The notes: generated by a model not told the origin, from the letters alone. DNA of 64,000 nucleotides from Taxillus chinensis (GCA_023512835.1 CM042090.1:10447343-10511342), one strand, 5' to 3'. Shown: positions 33,257 to 44,578, counted from the stretch's first letter. Translations and numbers: made by a program.

Positions 33257-33440
33257 TGGAGGCCGTAATTTCCATTGCTGGGTTAGTTTATTCCACAAAT
33301 ACTGGTTTTGACAGTTTATTAGATGCTCTTATTACAAGTGCGAAGCCATCTCTCAAGTCTGGCGGTGTAGTGAAGCCGTCATTGTTTTCAATAGCTCAGT
33401 GTATAACTGTTCTTTGTCTAGCTACGGGTGATCAGCAACA
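33257..33440 (+). pseudogene. Captured CAND1 exon fragment
   Basis: After the acceptor CTTCTTGCAG at 33256 the frame reads EAVISIAGLVYSTNTGFDSL, then LDALITSAKPSLKSGGVV, then FSIAQCITVLCLATGDQQ. This matches the HEAT-repeat region of plant CAND1 (cullin-associated NEDD8-dissociated protein, a cullin-RING ligase exchange factor), where the text I recall is LVFSANTSFDTLL...SAKPSPQSGGVAKQ...SIAQCVAVLCLAAGD. Similarity ends at about 33440 and the rest of the ~1,200-residue protein is absent. It is a short, in-frame but isolated piece inside the transposon. The assignment rests on remembered family sequence. Confidence 0.75.
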
Positions 33441-33583
33441 CAAATTCTATAATGCTGGATGCAATGTTTACTTAATTGAATAAATATAATTAAGCTGTTT
33501 TAGTTGCTTCTATGTTTCGTGTTAATCCAATATTATTATTGTGGCTCTATATGACATGACAATATATGTATGATTTCTTATAG

Positions 33584-33712
33584 GTGCCGTTGCTGCCAAA
33601 TGTGGAGTCTGCATTGATGCAGCAATTGATGAGTCTCACACCCAAGCAATTGAGTTCGCTGCCACCAGAGCAGCAACAACAGGTTATTCATCCCCAACAA
33701 ATGCTCCAGTGA
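33584..33712 (+). pseudogene. Captured C-terminal fragment of CstF-64
   Basis: After the acceptor TTTCTTATAG at 33583 the frame reads VPLLPNVESALMQQLMSLTP, then KQLSSLPPEQQQQVIHPQQM, and ends LQ-stop at 33712. The ALxQQxMSLTPxQxxxLPPEQ signature is the conserved C-terminal domain of the 64-kDa cleavage stimulation factor subunit, a pre-mRNA 3'-end processing factor. VIHPQQ in place of the usual VIQLQQ is a one-codon change. RNA-recognition motif and hinge are absent. Flanking intron-like DNA on the left suggests capture from genomic DNA rather than from an mRNA. Confidence 0.75.
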
Positions 33713-34129
33713 GTCCAGTTCCGGCTGGGAGCTGATGCGGCAATTCAACAGTTCTCGGACTTGCAATATTTAGTTCAGGCTAACTTCACCAAATTTTTTG
33801 GCCATGGGAATTAAGTTGGTTATTGGTCTAGTTACAGTTAAATCGATTGCTTACATAGAAATCTAGTTCATGGTCCAAAATAGATCAATATTTATGCATT
33901 CTTGTAACAGTTATGAGATTGTCATGGGCAGATGTGAAAAAAAAAATTGAGATTTTTTTTTGAGTCATTTGCCCCTTTTAACATTATGCTTTCATAATTC
34001 TGTTTATGTTTTTGTTTTATTCTAGTTTTTTTAAAAAAATTAATACATAATTATTCATGTTCCATCAAAATAGTTGAGTTTCATTCATCTAATTTCACCC
34101 TGTATTGCTATTATTTTTTACTTTAATAT

Positions 34130-35245
34130 TGTAGTGATCCCGCTACTACAATAAAATTGTGTACGAATCCCTCTTACACACGTCCCTGTCATAAAATGGA
34201 GTATTGATTGCATTGGTTTACCAGCACAAGGACTCATAAAATAAGAGAGAGTTGACACCAAATCAATATGAGGAACCTTTTTTTTCAAAAGTGACAATTC
34301 TGACCCGTTAAACTGATTTTTTTATTCATCTAACAAAAGATGGTGAAAATCCAAACTGATGTCACCCACAAAGCCACAATCTTTCACAATAAAGCCTCCA
34401 GCACAATTTGTTTTTTTAAGCGTTGTATATAGTGAATATAAATAGAAAAGAGATTATGACACTTGAGCTTAGCCAAACATATAACATCTAAAGCTGATAG
34501 AGTAGAGACACCGAAGAGAATCCCCCATTGGACAACAGACGAGAATTCTTTTCCCTTATCAAAATAACATTCAGTTTTATCCCTCCTTTACATGTAAACT
34601 AGGCAACAAGCTGTTGAAATGTCTGAGCCATTCCCATAGATTTAGATCAACCTGCCAACAAGCTCCACTGCATCTGTTAACCAACAACCAGTAAGACAAA
34701 GGAGAGACAATGATGCATATACAAAAACAGACAACAAATACAAAAACAAAAGAATTCAAGGTGGGCTAAAGGGAGGTAGAGAAGATTCATTAAAAAAACA
34801 TACAACAAACAAAAGAAATCAAATATAAATTTCAGACTAAATAAAATAGATTAAATAACAACTATGATAATTGCACAAATAAGATGCGGTTACAAATATA
34901 AATTACATAGTAACATATATAACCTTTAATAAAAATATTGTAAACTAATTTGTTTCTCAATAATAGTTCATTGATCTCACCTTGATTATAAGACGGCCAT
35001 GTTCAAAACATTCAATTCGTCTAATCTTCAAACTACATCATAAGATAAATAGTATAAGTGTATGGGATGATAATCATATATGAGCAAATAAAATGTACCA
35101 ATTCTAAAGATGTCTCAAGATACATGCGTTAGCAAAAACTAGTTCGAATATGTTTACCTTTGCATGGATTGCTTTAACAAAATATTGCAAACAAATATGC
35201 ATCACAAATATTACATACCATTCAAATACAACTCGGAAGCATTAA
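34130..35245. other. Harbinger interior without recognised coding sequence
   Basis: AT-rich DNA in which the missing transposase exons would be expected. Short open frames on both strands lack domain signatures. Confidence 0.5.
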
Positions 35246-35420
35246 TTAAGAACTACCACCTCCTCTATACTCTGCCCACATCATTTCAGTTATTTCATCA
35301 CGAAGTCTTCCCATGGATGCAACTGCTTCCGGCCTCAGAGCTTGTATAGCCCGAGCACAACGCTGATGCGTGAGGCCCTCAATATGAACGTAGACCAGGA
35401 AAAGAACACACTAACCTGAT
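35246..35420 (-). pseudogene. Possible C-terminal remnant of Harbinger transposase
   Basis: The minus strand encodes HQRCARAIQALRPEAVASMG, then RLRDEITEMMWAEYRGGGSS, and stops at 35246. The RDxIxxxMWxxY ending resembles C-termini of plant HARBI1-like nucleases. The upstream part is broken by a local tandem duplication of GATGCGTGAGGCCCTCAATA (35365-35467). No DDE catalytic region was found. Tentative. Confidence 0.4.
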
Positions 35421-35559
35421 GCGTGAGGCCCTCAATATGAACGCTGATGCGTGAGGCCCTTAATATAGTGTCATACCACCAAAAAACACACTAACCTATA
35501 AACGTAGACCAGGAAAAGAATTATACGAAATACAATTACTTAAACACAGTATTCTCTCT

Positions 35560-36083
35560 TACCTCTTCACCGTCGGCAGCGAGGACAGAGGGGACACTCA
35601 GGGTCTGCTTGAGGGAGGCTTGACTGCAGGGAGAGGAAAAGGAGACACCCGAGCTTGAGGGATGCTCGACGGAAATAGGGAGGGAGAGAGGACCGCTTCG
35701 ACGCGAGGAATGCTCAACGGCAGCGGGGAGAGAGTCGGATGACGACGTTTACTTCTGCGTGAGGGAGGAGACCAACAATGTGCGGTGGCTCTTGTTGTTG
35801 TGCGACTGCCGGAAGGATCGAGGGTTTGAAGCCAACCCTAGAACAGCCTGTGCAGAATTTGGACGGGATGGCACTCTCACGGGATGGCTTCTGTTTTGCA
35901 TCTCGATCTTGGACGATGACTTGGGACGGGATACCGTAATGACCGGTAAATGTAAATACCCACTACGAAAATATTTGCCAAACAAAAAAGGTCGTATCTA
36001 GAAAGCGAAAAAACAGTTTTTCAATACCAATTTTAAAAATAATTTTTAAAAATTAAAAACTCAATTGCATACCAAACACGCTC
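35560..36083 (-). other. GC-rich right subterminal region of the transposon
   Basis: GAGGGAGGAG-type repeats at 35580-35760 (GAGGGAGGCTTGACTGC, GAGGGATGCTCGACGG, GAGGAATGCTCAACGG) form an imperfect ~65-bp tandem. It may be the leader of a minus-strand transposase transcript, but that is inference. Confidence 0.4.
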
Positions 36084-36417
36084 TAAGTATCATAACTATT
36101 TTTTAAAACTAATTCTAAATGTTTTTTAAAATCTAAATTTGATTTTTTTGAAAGAACCAAGTAATTTTTTTTTTTCCTATTTTATTACCTGAGAGAATAA
36201 TATTATATATATAATTTTATTATGAAATCAAATTTTAATTTTTTATAAAATATATTTTTTCTCGTGAGACATTATTTTTAAATTAAAAAAATAAAAATCA
36301 ACTTTTTTTTCATTCCTCCGCTTACAAGAATGCTGCCCGTACACAGGGTACTGATCCGAGAATGAATTGTCTGACACATGGCGATTACGTATTGGTTCCC
36401 GTAGGGCCGCCTCGAAC

Positions 36418-36426
36418 TATATATGC
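36418..36426 (+). promoter_or_regulatory. TATA box of PIN1
   Basis: CTATATATG lies about 212 bp upstream of the PIN1 start codon, at a boundary from AT-rich to GC-rich DNA. The leader would be roughly 180 nt and is rich in CAA/CAG and GAA repeats (36570-36637). Confidence 0.55.
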
Positions 36427-36637
36427 ACACACGAATGTATTTCGTCTCCGAAGCTAGAGGCCAAAGAAAAGGCGACCATCGGCGAAAATAGAGTCCTCAG
36501 ATCGAAAGAGAAAAGGGTCGGCTTCTTCGATCCCATCCACCAGATCAGAACCACGACCAGATCCAAGTCCGACAACAACAGCAGCAGCAGAGAGGAAGGC
36601 GAAGAAGACGAAGAAGAACCGCAACAACAACAGCAAC

Positions 36638-39600
36638 ATGTCGGCGAAGGCATCGCACATACTGATCAAGCACCAGGGCTCCAGGAGAAAGTCCTCATGG
36701 AAGGATCCAGAAGGCCTCGTTATCAGCAACACCACCCGGGAGAGCGCCGTCGCCCAGCTCAAGGCCCTCCGGGACGATATCGTCTCCGGCAAGGCCAAGT
36801 TCGACGATGTCGCTTCTAGGTACTCCGATTGCACCTCCGCCAAGCGCGGCGGCGATCTCGGTCAGTCGTCTCTTTCTTACTTCTTCTACTTTTATCCATC
36901 GCTGGCAATTCATAATTATATGACTGAGGCTAGGGTTTCCGTGTCTGGTTCACTGGTTGGGGTTAGGGTTTCCATGTTTTGCTGGCCGCTGTAACTGCGT
37001 TGCCTTTTAATATAAGTGTTTGACAATGATTGCATTAGTCTTTGATTTGATTCTACAAGTATTGAGTTCTCGATCCTCACGAGTGTAATAATTAATGGGG
37101 TCTTTGCGGGTGAGCAAGACCAGCTCACCACGGTGATTTGGTCTATTTCAGTCTCTCGATATCTGTTTTAAAACTTCACGACGATTTAACGATTAATTTT
37201 ACACCAATTCAATTAGAAAAAAGATCTAAGGATAGCATCCAACAGTTGAGTTCTTTCGCATCGATCAAGTGTGGGGTGGTTGAGGTAATCCATCTTGCTT
37301 GTCTGTCCTTGTTTTTGTATGGTTCATGTCGGCCACTAGGTACCATTTCTATTTTGTTAAATTTATTGGAAGCAATGTAAATAGCAAACTGACTATCACC
37401 ATGCAACTAAGGTGTGTGAAGAAGGTAAGTCAATTTCTAACAATAACATTGTCGACTACTCTCTCGTCGGTGTCCAATACAAAGGTGATATGCAAGGCCG
37501 CCCATGTGACACTCATATGAAGTCATTCCAATCGTAGCTTGATAACTGTTGTTATAAGAGAACTCCACCAAAGGAAAGTGAAACTCCATCATTATTTGAT
37601 AGATTTTCAATACCATTGAGCCAACCTTGCACTCAACAATATCCTACAGAAAGATGGCAAAAGAGTTAGGAAGACATACAACAACAATTCTTTGTGACCC
37701 ATGCTTTGTCTCCTATTGCTTCTCCTACACTCTTCAGTTTTATTTGAGAGCAAGGCAGTAGCTGCTCGAACGCTGTTTTAATCATATCTTTTTTGTTTGA
37801 TCATGGAATCAATTGTTGTCGTAGGTGTTGATCCTTAAAATTGATTTTCTATTGTCTGTGACTGGCTCTTTATAATTAAAGGCCTTTCTGAATAAATTCT
37901 TGAAATCGGGTCAAAGCTGACTCAAAGCTAATTATGCATCATGGGGATGATTTCCGTGTGAGTGGTGGCTCGAATTTCTTATTTTGTGTTAAGGATCACC
38001 TGGATTTCTTATTCCGTGTTAAATTAAATTAATGGTCTTTGTGTTAATCTACCACACATTCACTTGGACCTGTGTTGTTGGTTGGTTGTTATTGGCCGGT
38101 GTGGCACTGGGTTTACCCTTTAAAAGACCCTTCAATAAGGGTCTGCTATTTACCTGTTTGTTATATATAGGTTGAAGTGTTGGACGTTGTGTAGTAATGT
38201 CTTTTCTGTTAATCTGGATTCAAACAGACATGGATCCTGCTGTCATTGGTCTTGTCAATGGTTTTTTTGTCCCTTCGAGTGCAAGTCATGGATTCACAGA
38301 TTGCTCAAACCAACTCTGCATCCAAACACGTGCATAAATTGTTTCTGTACATTTTCTTCTCGCCTACCTAGTATATGTGCTTGAGAGCTAGTCTAATGAC
38401 AGACCAAGCCTGTCTCTTGTTCTTTTTAATATGGCAAAGAAAGGGAATATATTTGTGGATATGTATCTCAAGATTAAGTTACCAAATACCATTGAGTTAA
38501 ACTCTAGCATGGTTGATAGATAGGAATTCATGGCTTCTTGCCCTGCTGAGTAGCTGTGGCCATAGTAGTCACAGCGTCTTAAGCATCCAAGCAGTATGGG
38601 AAAGCCAAAGCGAATTAATAATTTGAGTTCGGAGTCAAATTGTACTCTTAGAAGGAAAAAGCATCTGTTGGTGTTTCAAACAAAGGGTTTTCATAGAGTT
38701 TCCTTATTTATGTTTTTCTTCTTAATAAAAAAAATCAGCCTTACCTTCGTGATTGGCATAAACAAACACCAGCACCAACTCTAGACCATAACATGATTGT
38801 GTATATCTAATAAAGAGAGATTTCTCCTCTGCCCCTGTGTGTGTTTTTTTTAAAAAGAAAATTAAAGTATATTTCTTTTGTTTTAAAGATTTATAAAAAG
38901 AGTGCTTCCAATTTTTTTTCTGGAGATGTCCCTGTCACCTTATTGATGGGAAGTGTTTTAATTGTTTGAAATATTTCTTTCTAGTTTAAGAAATAATCGT
39001 TGCCTTTATTTTGTCATAAGACCATGCCAGAGAGTTATGAACTGTTGATTTAGTATGGATTTGGTACAAGATCTACTAATTTAACTTTTAAGAATAACTG
39101 ATACTAAAAAATTATATTGATAAACGTGCTTGATTTTACTGTGAATAAATTGCAAAGTGTGCAGCGTGTATAAAATAAAGGGCCTGCTGCCCCTTGCGCA
39201 ATCGGAATGACTGTGTAGGCGTTGTTCCACTTTTTTATTTCTAGGGATTTAAGGTTCATCATCTTTGCATTATTTGAGGGTTCACAGTGGTTTTTTTCCC
39301 ATAACTGTCTAAGTTTTTCAATTTCTTATATACGATTGTAATCAAGTTGGTTTATTTGAATTAACTGAGGCTTTTAGTTTGATGTATATCTCCACAATGG
39401 GAAAATGCAGTGTTGAGACTGCCCTTTAAAACAAAATTGAAATTCTGAATTTTGATGTTTACAAAGGTGACAGGTCGGGCTGTTCATTTTATTTCCGAGG
39501 ACAGAAAGTCTGAGCAATAGTCCAAACTGAAATCAAGCTTTCTTTTCTCCGTGAAGGAATCATTCGTTTTACTGCGTCGTTCATTGTTTAATCATGGATG

Positions 39601-40137
39601 GAAGTCATGCTAGAGCTCTTAGAAGATTTTCTTCCTTACCTGGTTAACTTTAAGGCATTGTAAATGACAATCAATACAGAGGATGCTATATGGATCCCAT
39701 CCTTATATTCTCCCTTAGTTATGTTGTAAAAAAAATCAGGTTATGTGATTGTAAACACAAATTTCCTCGCCTCATGTTTTGAATTTCGTTGCTTTTGGTT
39801 TTAATGTGTAGCGAGACCAAATTTGGTTTTTAAATATTAACCATTATCACTGACTATCGTCGTCATTATCACTATTATTATTATTATTTGTTATGGTTGG
39901 GTTTTGAAGAGTTTTTGATACATTTTATTTGCCTTTTCCATATAATATGCCCTTAGTGTAGAACTGGAGCACGGTTTGTTTTGAGTAATTAATATGATAC
40001 TCGTTGGCGCAGGATTATTTGGGAAGGGAAAGATGCAGAAGCCCTTTGAAGAAGCAACATTTGCTCTTAGTGTGGGCGAGATTAGTGACATTGTGGATAC
40101 GGAGAGTGGTGTCCACATCATCATGAGAACTGGCTAA
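36638..40137 (+). CDS. PIN1: Parvulin-type peptidyl-prolyl isomerase PIN1, 115 aa
   Basis: Exons 36638-36860 and 40013-40137 join within a Gly codon (CTCG|GTCAGT...GCGCAG|GA) and give 115 residues, close to plant Pin1 length. It isomerises phospho-Ser/Thr-Pro bonds in the nucleus and cytosol. Like plant Pin1 it has no WW domain. Active-site features are visible: HILIKH (7-12), the basic phosphate-binding loop GSRRKSSW (14-21), [13 protein letters not shown] with Cys65, [11 protein letters not shown] with Phe86, and [10 protein letters not shown] with His109. The ATG at 36638 is chosen because [12 protein letters not shown] begins exactly where the domain does. The 3.15-kb intron shows no recognised element. 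A Harbinger transposon ends 555 bp upstream of the ATG. Confidence 0.95.
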
Positions 40138-41089
40138 TCGTTGACCAAGAGACCCCTTTGAGTACCACCACTAAAACTGCATGTTCCTTGCATCATTGTT
40201 CTCTCTAGCGTGTTAAAGCAAGTACTTCCCCTTAATTAATATTTGGCATTCGATTTCCCACAACCGCACTTTTGAAGGATTGATTGGTTTGGAAGCATTG
40301 AAATCTGTTTTGTCATTTTTTTTTTAAAGAAAAGACAAGGTACTCTCGGCCTTTTTTTTATGGCTTGCTTACTTGAAAAATGGCCACTGGCACTGCAGTG
40401 TCTTGTGCTGGATCGAATGGTTGTTTTTTTTGCGTGTATAAACATGTAGTACCCACGTGTCTTATGGGTCCTCTTGATTTGTATTTTTGTTTTTATTTAA
40501 TTTTTATGACTTCTAATTTATTTTATTGAAGTTGAAATTTGAATCATGAGAGAAAAAGGAAACAGAATGAAAATAAAGTGGGTTGAGAAATGGTAATAAA
40601 TTGGGTTGAATTTAAATTCAGTTTAGATTTAAAAAAACAGTTGAATTGGGTTTTAATTGTGAAACTCTATACACGCATTAATATATTTGGGTGCGATGTC
40701 AAAATGAGATGTGTGATTTGTGCTGCCCCGAGTTTAGTTGATACAAACGTTCCGGGATGCCAGTGCCATTTTGGGCCGTTGTACCAAATTAAAGAAATCA
40801 GCAGAATTTTATTGCAACTGTAGTAGAGCAAAAACCATTACACTTTTAAAGTTTCTTTTCCTATTATGCCATCGATCAACAACAATGCATATGCATCTAT
40901 GATCATATTCCTTATGCTGAATTGAAAGAAAGCAATTTTCAGTTGCATTGAAGAAAAAAAACATATACAAAGAGATAAACACAAACACATTGAATCGTGG
41001 GGTTCACACCACCATCAACACCAAGATCATCTGAAAGCCTGCTTGATTTGACCTTTAACATAACAAATAGGATGAGAATGAGGGAGGTA
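40138..41089. other. PIN1 3' flank and spacer
   Basis: T-rich 3' untranslated and intergenic sequence. No gene is recognised until the GMD pseudogene. Confidence 0.55.
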
Positions 41090-41660
41090 TCAATCAATCA
41101 GGGATGCTTGTTGGGCATTCATGTAATCGGCATCAACAAGAACCTTCTCCCTCTTGTGGCGGCCACGTAGTCATCGGGGATCTCCTGCAGCAGCATCAAC
41201 CACATGGCCTCCACGTGATCGCAGGAAGCTGTCAGGTTCCCCTGCGATTGGGCGGCCAGGTTATAGATCTCGTCCGGGGCGATGGTGTCGAGCCAGCGGT
41301 GGAGGGGGGAGGCGTCTGACAAATCCGCGTAGTGGAGCTTCATGCGGCGGGCCTTATGAACGTTGTGGGGGGTCGACGTAGATGTGGTTGATTCACAAGG
41401 TGTTAAGATGGAGGATCGTCGGATGAGGCCGTGCACCTCGTACCCCTTGTTCAGGAGGGACTACGTCAGGTACGACCCGTCCTGCCCCCTGATGATCCCT
41501 GTTATCAATGCCACCTTCAGCTTCCACACACCGCCTCCTTCTCGCCGACACCGTTGACATCTAAGACTTGCTGTGTCGTTCGAGGACGCCGTTGTCGCGG
41601 GCTGTGTGCACAATTGATTGCGCATAGACGAGTCGAAGAGGAAGGAGGGCATGCCTGAAC
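41090..41660 (-). pseudogene. GDP-mannose 4,6-dehydratase (MUR1/GMD) pseudogene, internally deleted
   Basis: Minus-strand text follows plant GMD in order: KVALITGIIRGQDGSYLT (NAD-binding GxxGxxG motif damaged to GIIRGQDG), a TAG stop where Glu is expected, then LLNKGYEVHGLIRRSS, PHNVHKA, MKLHYADLSDASPLHRWLD and PDEIYNLAAQS. The text then jumps over about 130-140 residues to GNLTASCDHVEAMWLMLLQE and IPDDYVAA, then jumps again with a frameshift to EKVLVDADYMNAQQASLID-stop. The Ser-Tyr-Lys catalytic region is lost. The functional enzyme makes GDP-4-keto-6-deoxymannose on the way to GDP-fucose. No intron is seen, but plant GMD genes are usually intronless, so retroposition cannot be claimed. Confidence 0.9.
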
Positions 41661-41964
41661 TCGGGCTTTATTATGTGTCCTACATCAACGGAGCCTTCTC
41701 GTAATAGTTAAGCTTTCTATCAGGATGCACGGGCGTGACCCTCCCATTCGATTTTTATTCGTTGCGTGTTCCTTGCTTCCGGAGTCAACTCTACCGCATA
41801 CTCCAACGAGAGTGGATGCAATGCGTGCAAGATGCATGTTGGTCGACTACCTAGCTTATTGTGGGCTCCCTGCTCAACATTGGGACCATTTCCTGCTCGA
41901 AGAGTGTTCATCATATAGACTAAATTGCTTTGATACCATCCTTACACGTGATCAAGTTTTTTAT
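41661..41964. other. Spacer with a degenerate primer-binding-site-like motif
   Basis: Mixed-composition DNA. GCTTTGATACCA at about 41928-41939 is one base from the reverse complement of the tRNA-Met primer-binding site, hinting at an old minus-strand LTR element, but no LTR was confirmed. Confidence 0.35.
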
Positions 41965-42930
41965 ATATTTAAATTCAACGAAAAGAAAGTAATGAAGTAT
42001 AAAATGATTTTATTTAATTATTTTTGTTATGCTTAGTGATAAATTCTTTTATTTTCTTTTAACTTTTTTGTAAGCAGGAAAGAAAATGAGGAAAATTATT
42101 TTATTTTATTTTTTCATTTATGTTTGTTGTGTATTCGAAAGAAAATATAAATTTTATCATTTAAATAAGTATATTACAAAATTACTCTCAATAATAATTT
42201 AATATATTTTAATAGGGTACTTTTGGTATGAAAAATATGCTAATTAAATAGAGTTTTTGTTTCTCTCCAGATCTGTTTAACTTTGAGTGGAAAACTTTGA
42301 AGATAAAGTAAGCAAAAAAAAAATTCTACTTTCATATTAAAAACATAAAAGTAATAATAAAAAGAATCATGATTATTTTTCATTTTGTCATTTTTTCCCT
42401 CTATTTCAAAACTCAGAAAATAGTGTTATAAAAACTCAACTGAAATAGAGCATGCCTACATGATAATGAGAGCATTAACATCAGTTTCTTGACCATCTTT
42501 CTTAATTTTATAGATTTAAATTATTTTTTGCTTTCTTATACAAATATAAACCACAATAAATTTCCTAAATCACTATCTATATCATTAAACTAATATTTTA
42601 TATAATTTTTTATTTAATAATAATTTTTAAAATTTAAAATGAAACAAAAGTAAATATTATAGAAAACGTGAAGGAGAAAAGTGAGAAAATTTTTATATAT
42701 AATTTAATAATTATAAGAAGTGAATAACGCTTCTTAATATATTGTGAAATACTATACAAACCCCATGAAGAAAGTTAAATATCGAGTATTTATTGTGGAG
42801 ATGATTTTATGATTTTTTAACTTTTTTCCCTAAATGTAAGAAAACAAACTTCTACAAGAAATCTCCTACTAGTACTCTGAGTGAGCAATAAATGGCTTTA
42901 TAAATGTTGCTAGGTGGGAGGGTAGAAATA
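41965..42930. repeat. Foldback repeat unit A (one arm, loop disrupted)
   Basis: The arm 41965-42470 is the same sequence as arms B and C (landmarks GGTACTTTTGGTATGAAAAA, CTTTGAGTGGAAAACTTTGA, GAGCATGCCTACATGAT). Its loop is interrupted at about 42470-42860 by another AT-rich segment, then resumes as GAGTGAGCAATAAATGGC and runs directly into unit B. The inverted right arm is missing. Confidence 0.65.
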
Positions 42931-43787
42931 TATTTAAATTCAATGAAATAAAATAATGGAGTAGAAAATGATTTTATTTAATTATTTTTTATGCTTAGTG
43001 AGAAAATTATTTTTTTATTTTCTTTTAACTTGTTTGTAAGCAGGAAAGAAAATGAGGAAAAATAAATTTTTTTATTTGTGTTGTGTGTTCGAAAGAAAAT
43101 ATGAATTTTAACATTTAAATAAGTATATTACAAAATTACCCTCAACAATAATTTAATATATTTTAATAAGGTACTTTTGGTATGAAAAATATGTTTCTCC
43201 CCAAATCGGTCTAGCTTTGAGTGTTAAACTTTGAAAAGAAAATAATCAAAGTTTTCTTCTTATTCTTCTTTTTTTTTTCTTTCCTTCTTGCATATTGTAA
43301 ACCTAAAAAGAATCATGATTATTTTTTCATCTGTCATTTTTTCTCGATTTTAAAACTCAGAAAATAGTATTATAAAAATGCAACAAAAATAGAGCATGCC
43401 TACATGATGAGTGAGCAACGAATGCCTTTATGAATGTTGGTAGGCAGGAGGGCATAAATGAAATGGAGAAAAAAATGACGGAATAAAAAATAATCATGAT
43501 TCTTTTTATTTTTTTTAAGGTTTTTATTATGCAATAAGAAGAAAAAGAGTTTACTTACTTTCTCTTCAATGTTTTCCACTCAAAGTTAGATGGATTTGGG
43601 GAGAAAGAAAAACCCTATTTAATTAACATAATTTTCATACCAAAAGTACCCTATTAAAATATATTAAATTTTTATTTAGAGTAATTTTGTAATATTCTTA
43701 TTGAAATGTTAAAATTCATATTTTCTTTCGAATACACAACAAAAACAAAAACAAAAATAAAAATAAAATTTTCTTCTTAACTTACAA

Positions 43788-43857
<70 letters not shown>

Positions 43858-44001
43858 TGAATTTATCTTTCTTTATTTTTTTATTTAAAAACCTTTATTT
43901 TCATTTCTCTCGAACTTAAAGCATGACCAATGATTTAATAAAAATTATAATTAAAGTTAAATTTGACTAAAAACTCTCTTCAAGGGTCCAGCTAAATAAT
44001 T
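42931..44001. mobile_element. Foldback element unit B
   Basis: The left arm (about 42931-43400) and right arm (about 43485-43920) are inverted copies: GGTACTTTTGGTATGAAAAA on the left is matched by TTTCATACCAAAAGTACC on the right, and AATAATCATGATTC marks the hairpin centre near 43490. A ~70-bp loop contains GAGTGAGCAACGAATGCC. The right arm carries a (GA)n expansion. No coding capacity. Confidence 0.7.
43791..43854. repeat. (GA)n microsatellite, 64 bp
   Basis: Perfect GA dinucleotide run inside the right arm of foldback unit B. The corresponding place in unit C (about 45520-45540) has only a short irregular AGAAAGAGAGAAAGAAAG, so the run expanded after duplication. Confidence 0.95.
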
Positions 44002-44010
44002 AGTAAAAGC

Positions 44011-44578
44011 TAGGGGTAAAATCGGTTCGGTTTGAATTGGTTTAAGCTATTTTTCAAACCAATTTGATATGTTTCGGTTTGGACAAAATCAAACCAAACC
44101 AAACCTATTGCTTGGATCAAACCAAACCGGACCAAATTGATTCGGTTTGGTTTGATTCGGTTTGAACCGATGGTTTGAATTATTATCAATTTGGATCGGT
44201 TTAGTTCATAGATTTTTAAATTCTTAAAATTAAAATGATGTAAAATAAAAAATAAATAATGTGTAAGCATATCAATATTAATACATATTAAATTTATATT
44301 TATAAGTCTCAAAATTTGATAATATAATTTACAAATATAACATATCAAGTATTAACAAACAATCTTAAATAAATAAATCCAAAACATAAAATAAAAATAT
44401 AAAATCAGTAAATAATAACATTATTCGGTTCGGTTTGGTTTAAACCGCGGTTTTGAAATCTCAAACCAAACCAAACCAAACCAATTTTCGTTTGGTTTCA
44501 ACGGTTTGATAAATTGGCGGTTTTGATAAATCAGTTTGGATCAATTTCGGCGGTTTGGCAGTTTAGAGTTACACCCCT
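44011..44578. mobile_element. MITE, 568 bp, with 9-bp target duplication AGTAAAAGC
   Basis: AGTAAAAGC flanks the element on both sides (44002-44010 and 44579-44587). The ends are TAGGGGT on the left and ACACCCCT on the right, giving a short inverted AGGGGT repeat. Both subterminal regions are built from CGGTTCGGTTTGG / CCAAACCAAACC motifs that can fold on each other; the middle is AT-rich. A 9-bp duplication suggests a Mutator-type MITE. Unit C has no insert at the equivalent position, so the insertion postdates the duplication. Confidence 0.8.

Larger units (their letters stand above)
29048..36083. mobile_element. PIF/Harbinger-type transposon, 7,036 bp, TSD TAA, carrying host-gene fragments
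   Basis: The left end is GAGCGTGTTTGGCGTGC and the reverse complement of the right end is GAGCGTGTTTGGTATGC, so 15 of 17 terminal bases match. TAA lies immediately outside both ends (29045-29047 and 36084-36086), the 3-bp duplication typical of PIF/Harbinger. Inside are an intact two-exon Myb/SANT-like ORF (30153-31182), the accessory protein of this superfamily; a 43-bp tandem repeat; three exon-like host-gene fragments on the plus strand; and a minus-strand fragment (35246-35420) that may be the last part of the transposase. No full DDE transposase is seen, so the element is probably non-autonomous. Its right end lies about 330 bp upstream of the PIN1 TATA box. Confidence 0.8.

Noticed and set aside
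36367..36819. 150-codon frame starting before PIN1
   Set aside because: It runs through the repeat-rich PIN1 leader in a different frame from the conserved parvulin domain.
43791..43854. (GA)n as a functional polycistronic or promoter element
   Set aside because: It sits inside a noncoding foldback arm and unit C has no such expansion, so it is a recent microsatellite.
44010..44348. 112-codon minus-strand frame rich in Asn, Ile, Lys and Pro
   Set aside because: It is generated by the AACCAAACC repeats of the 568-bp MITE.
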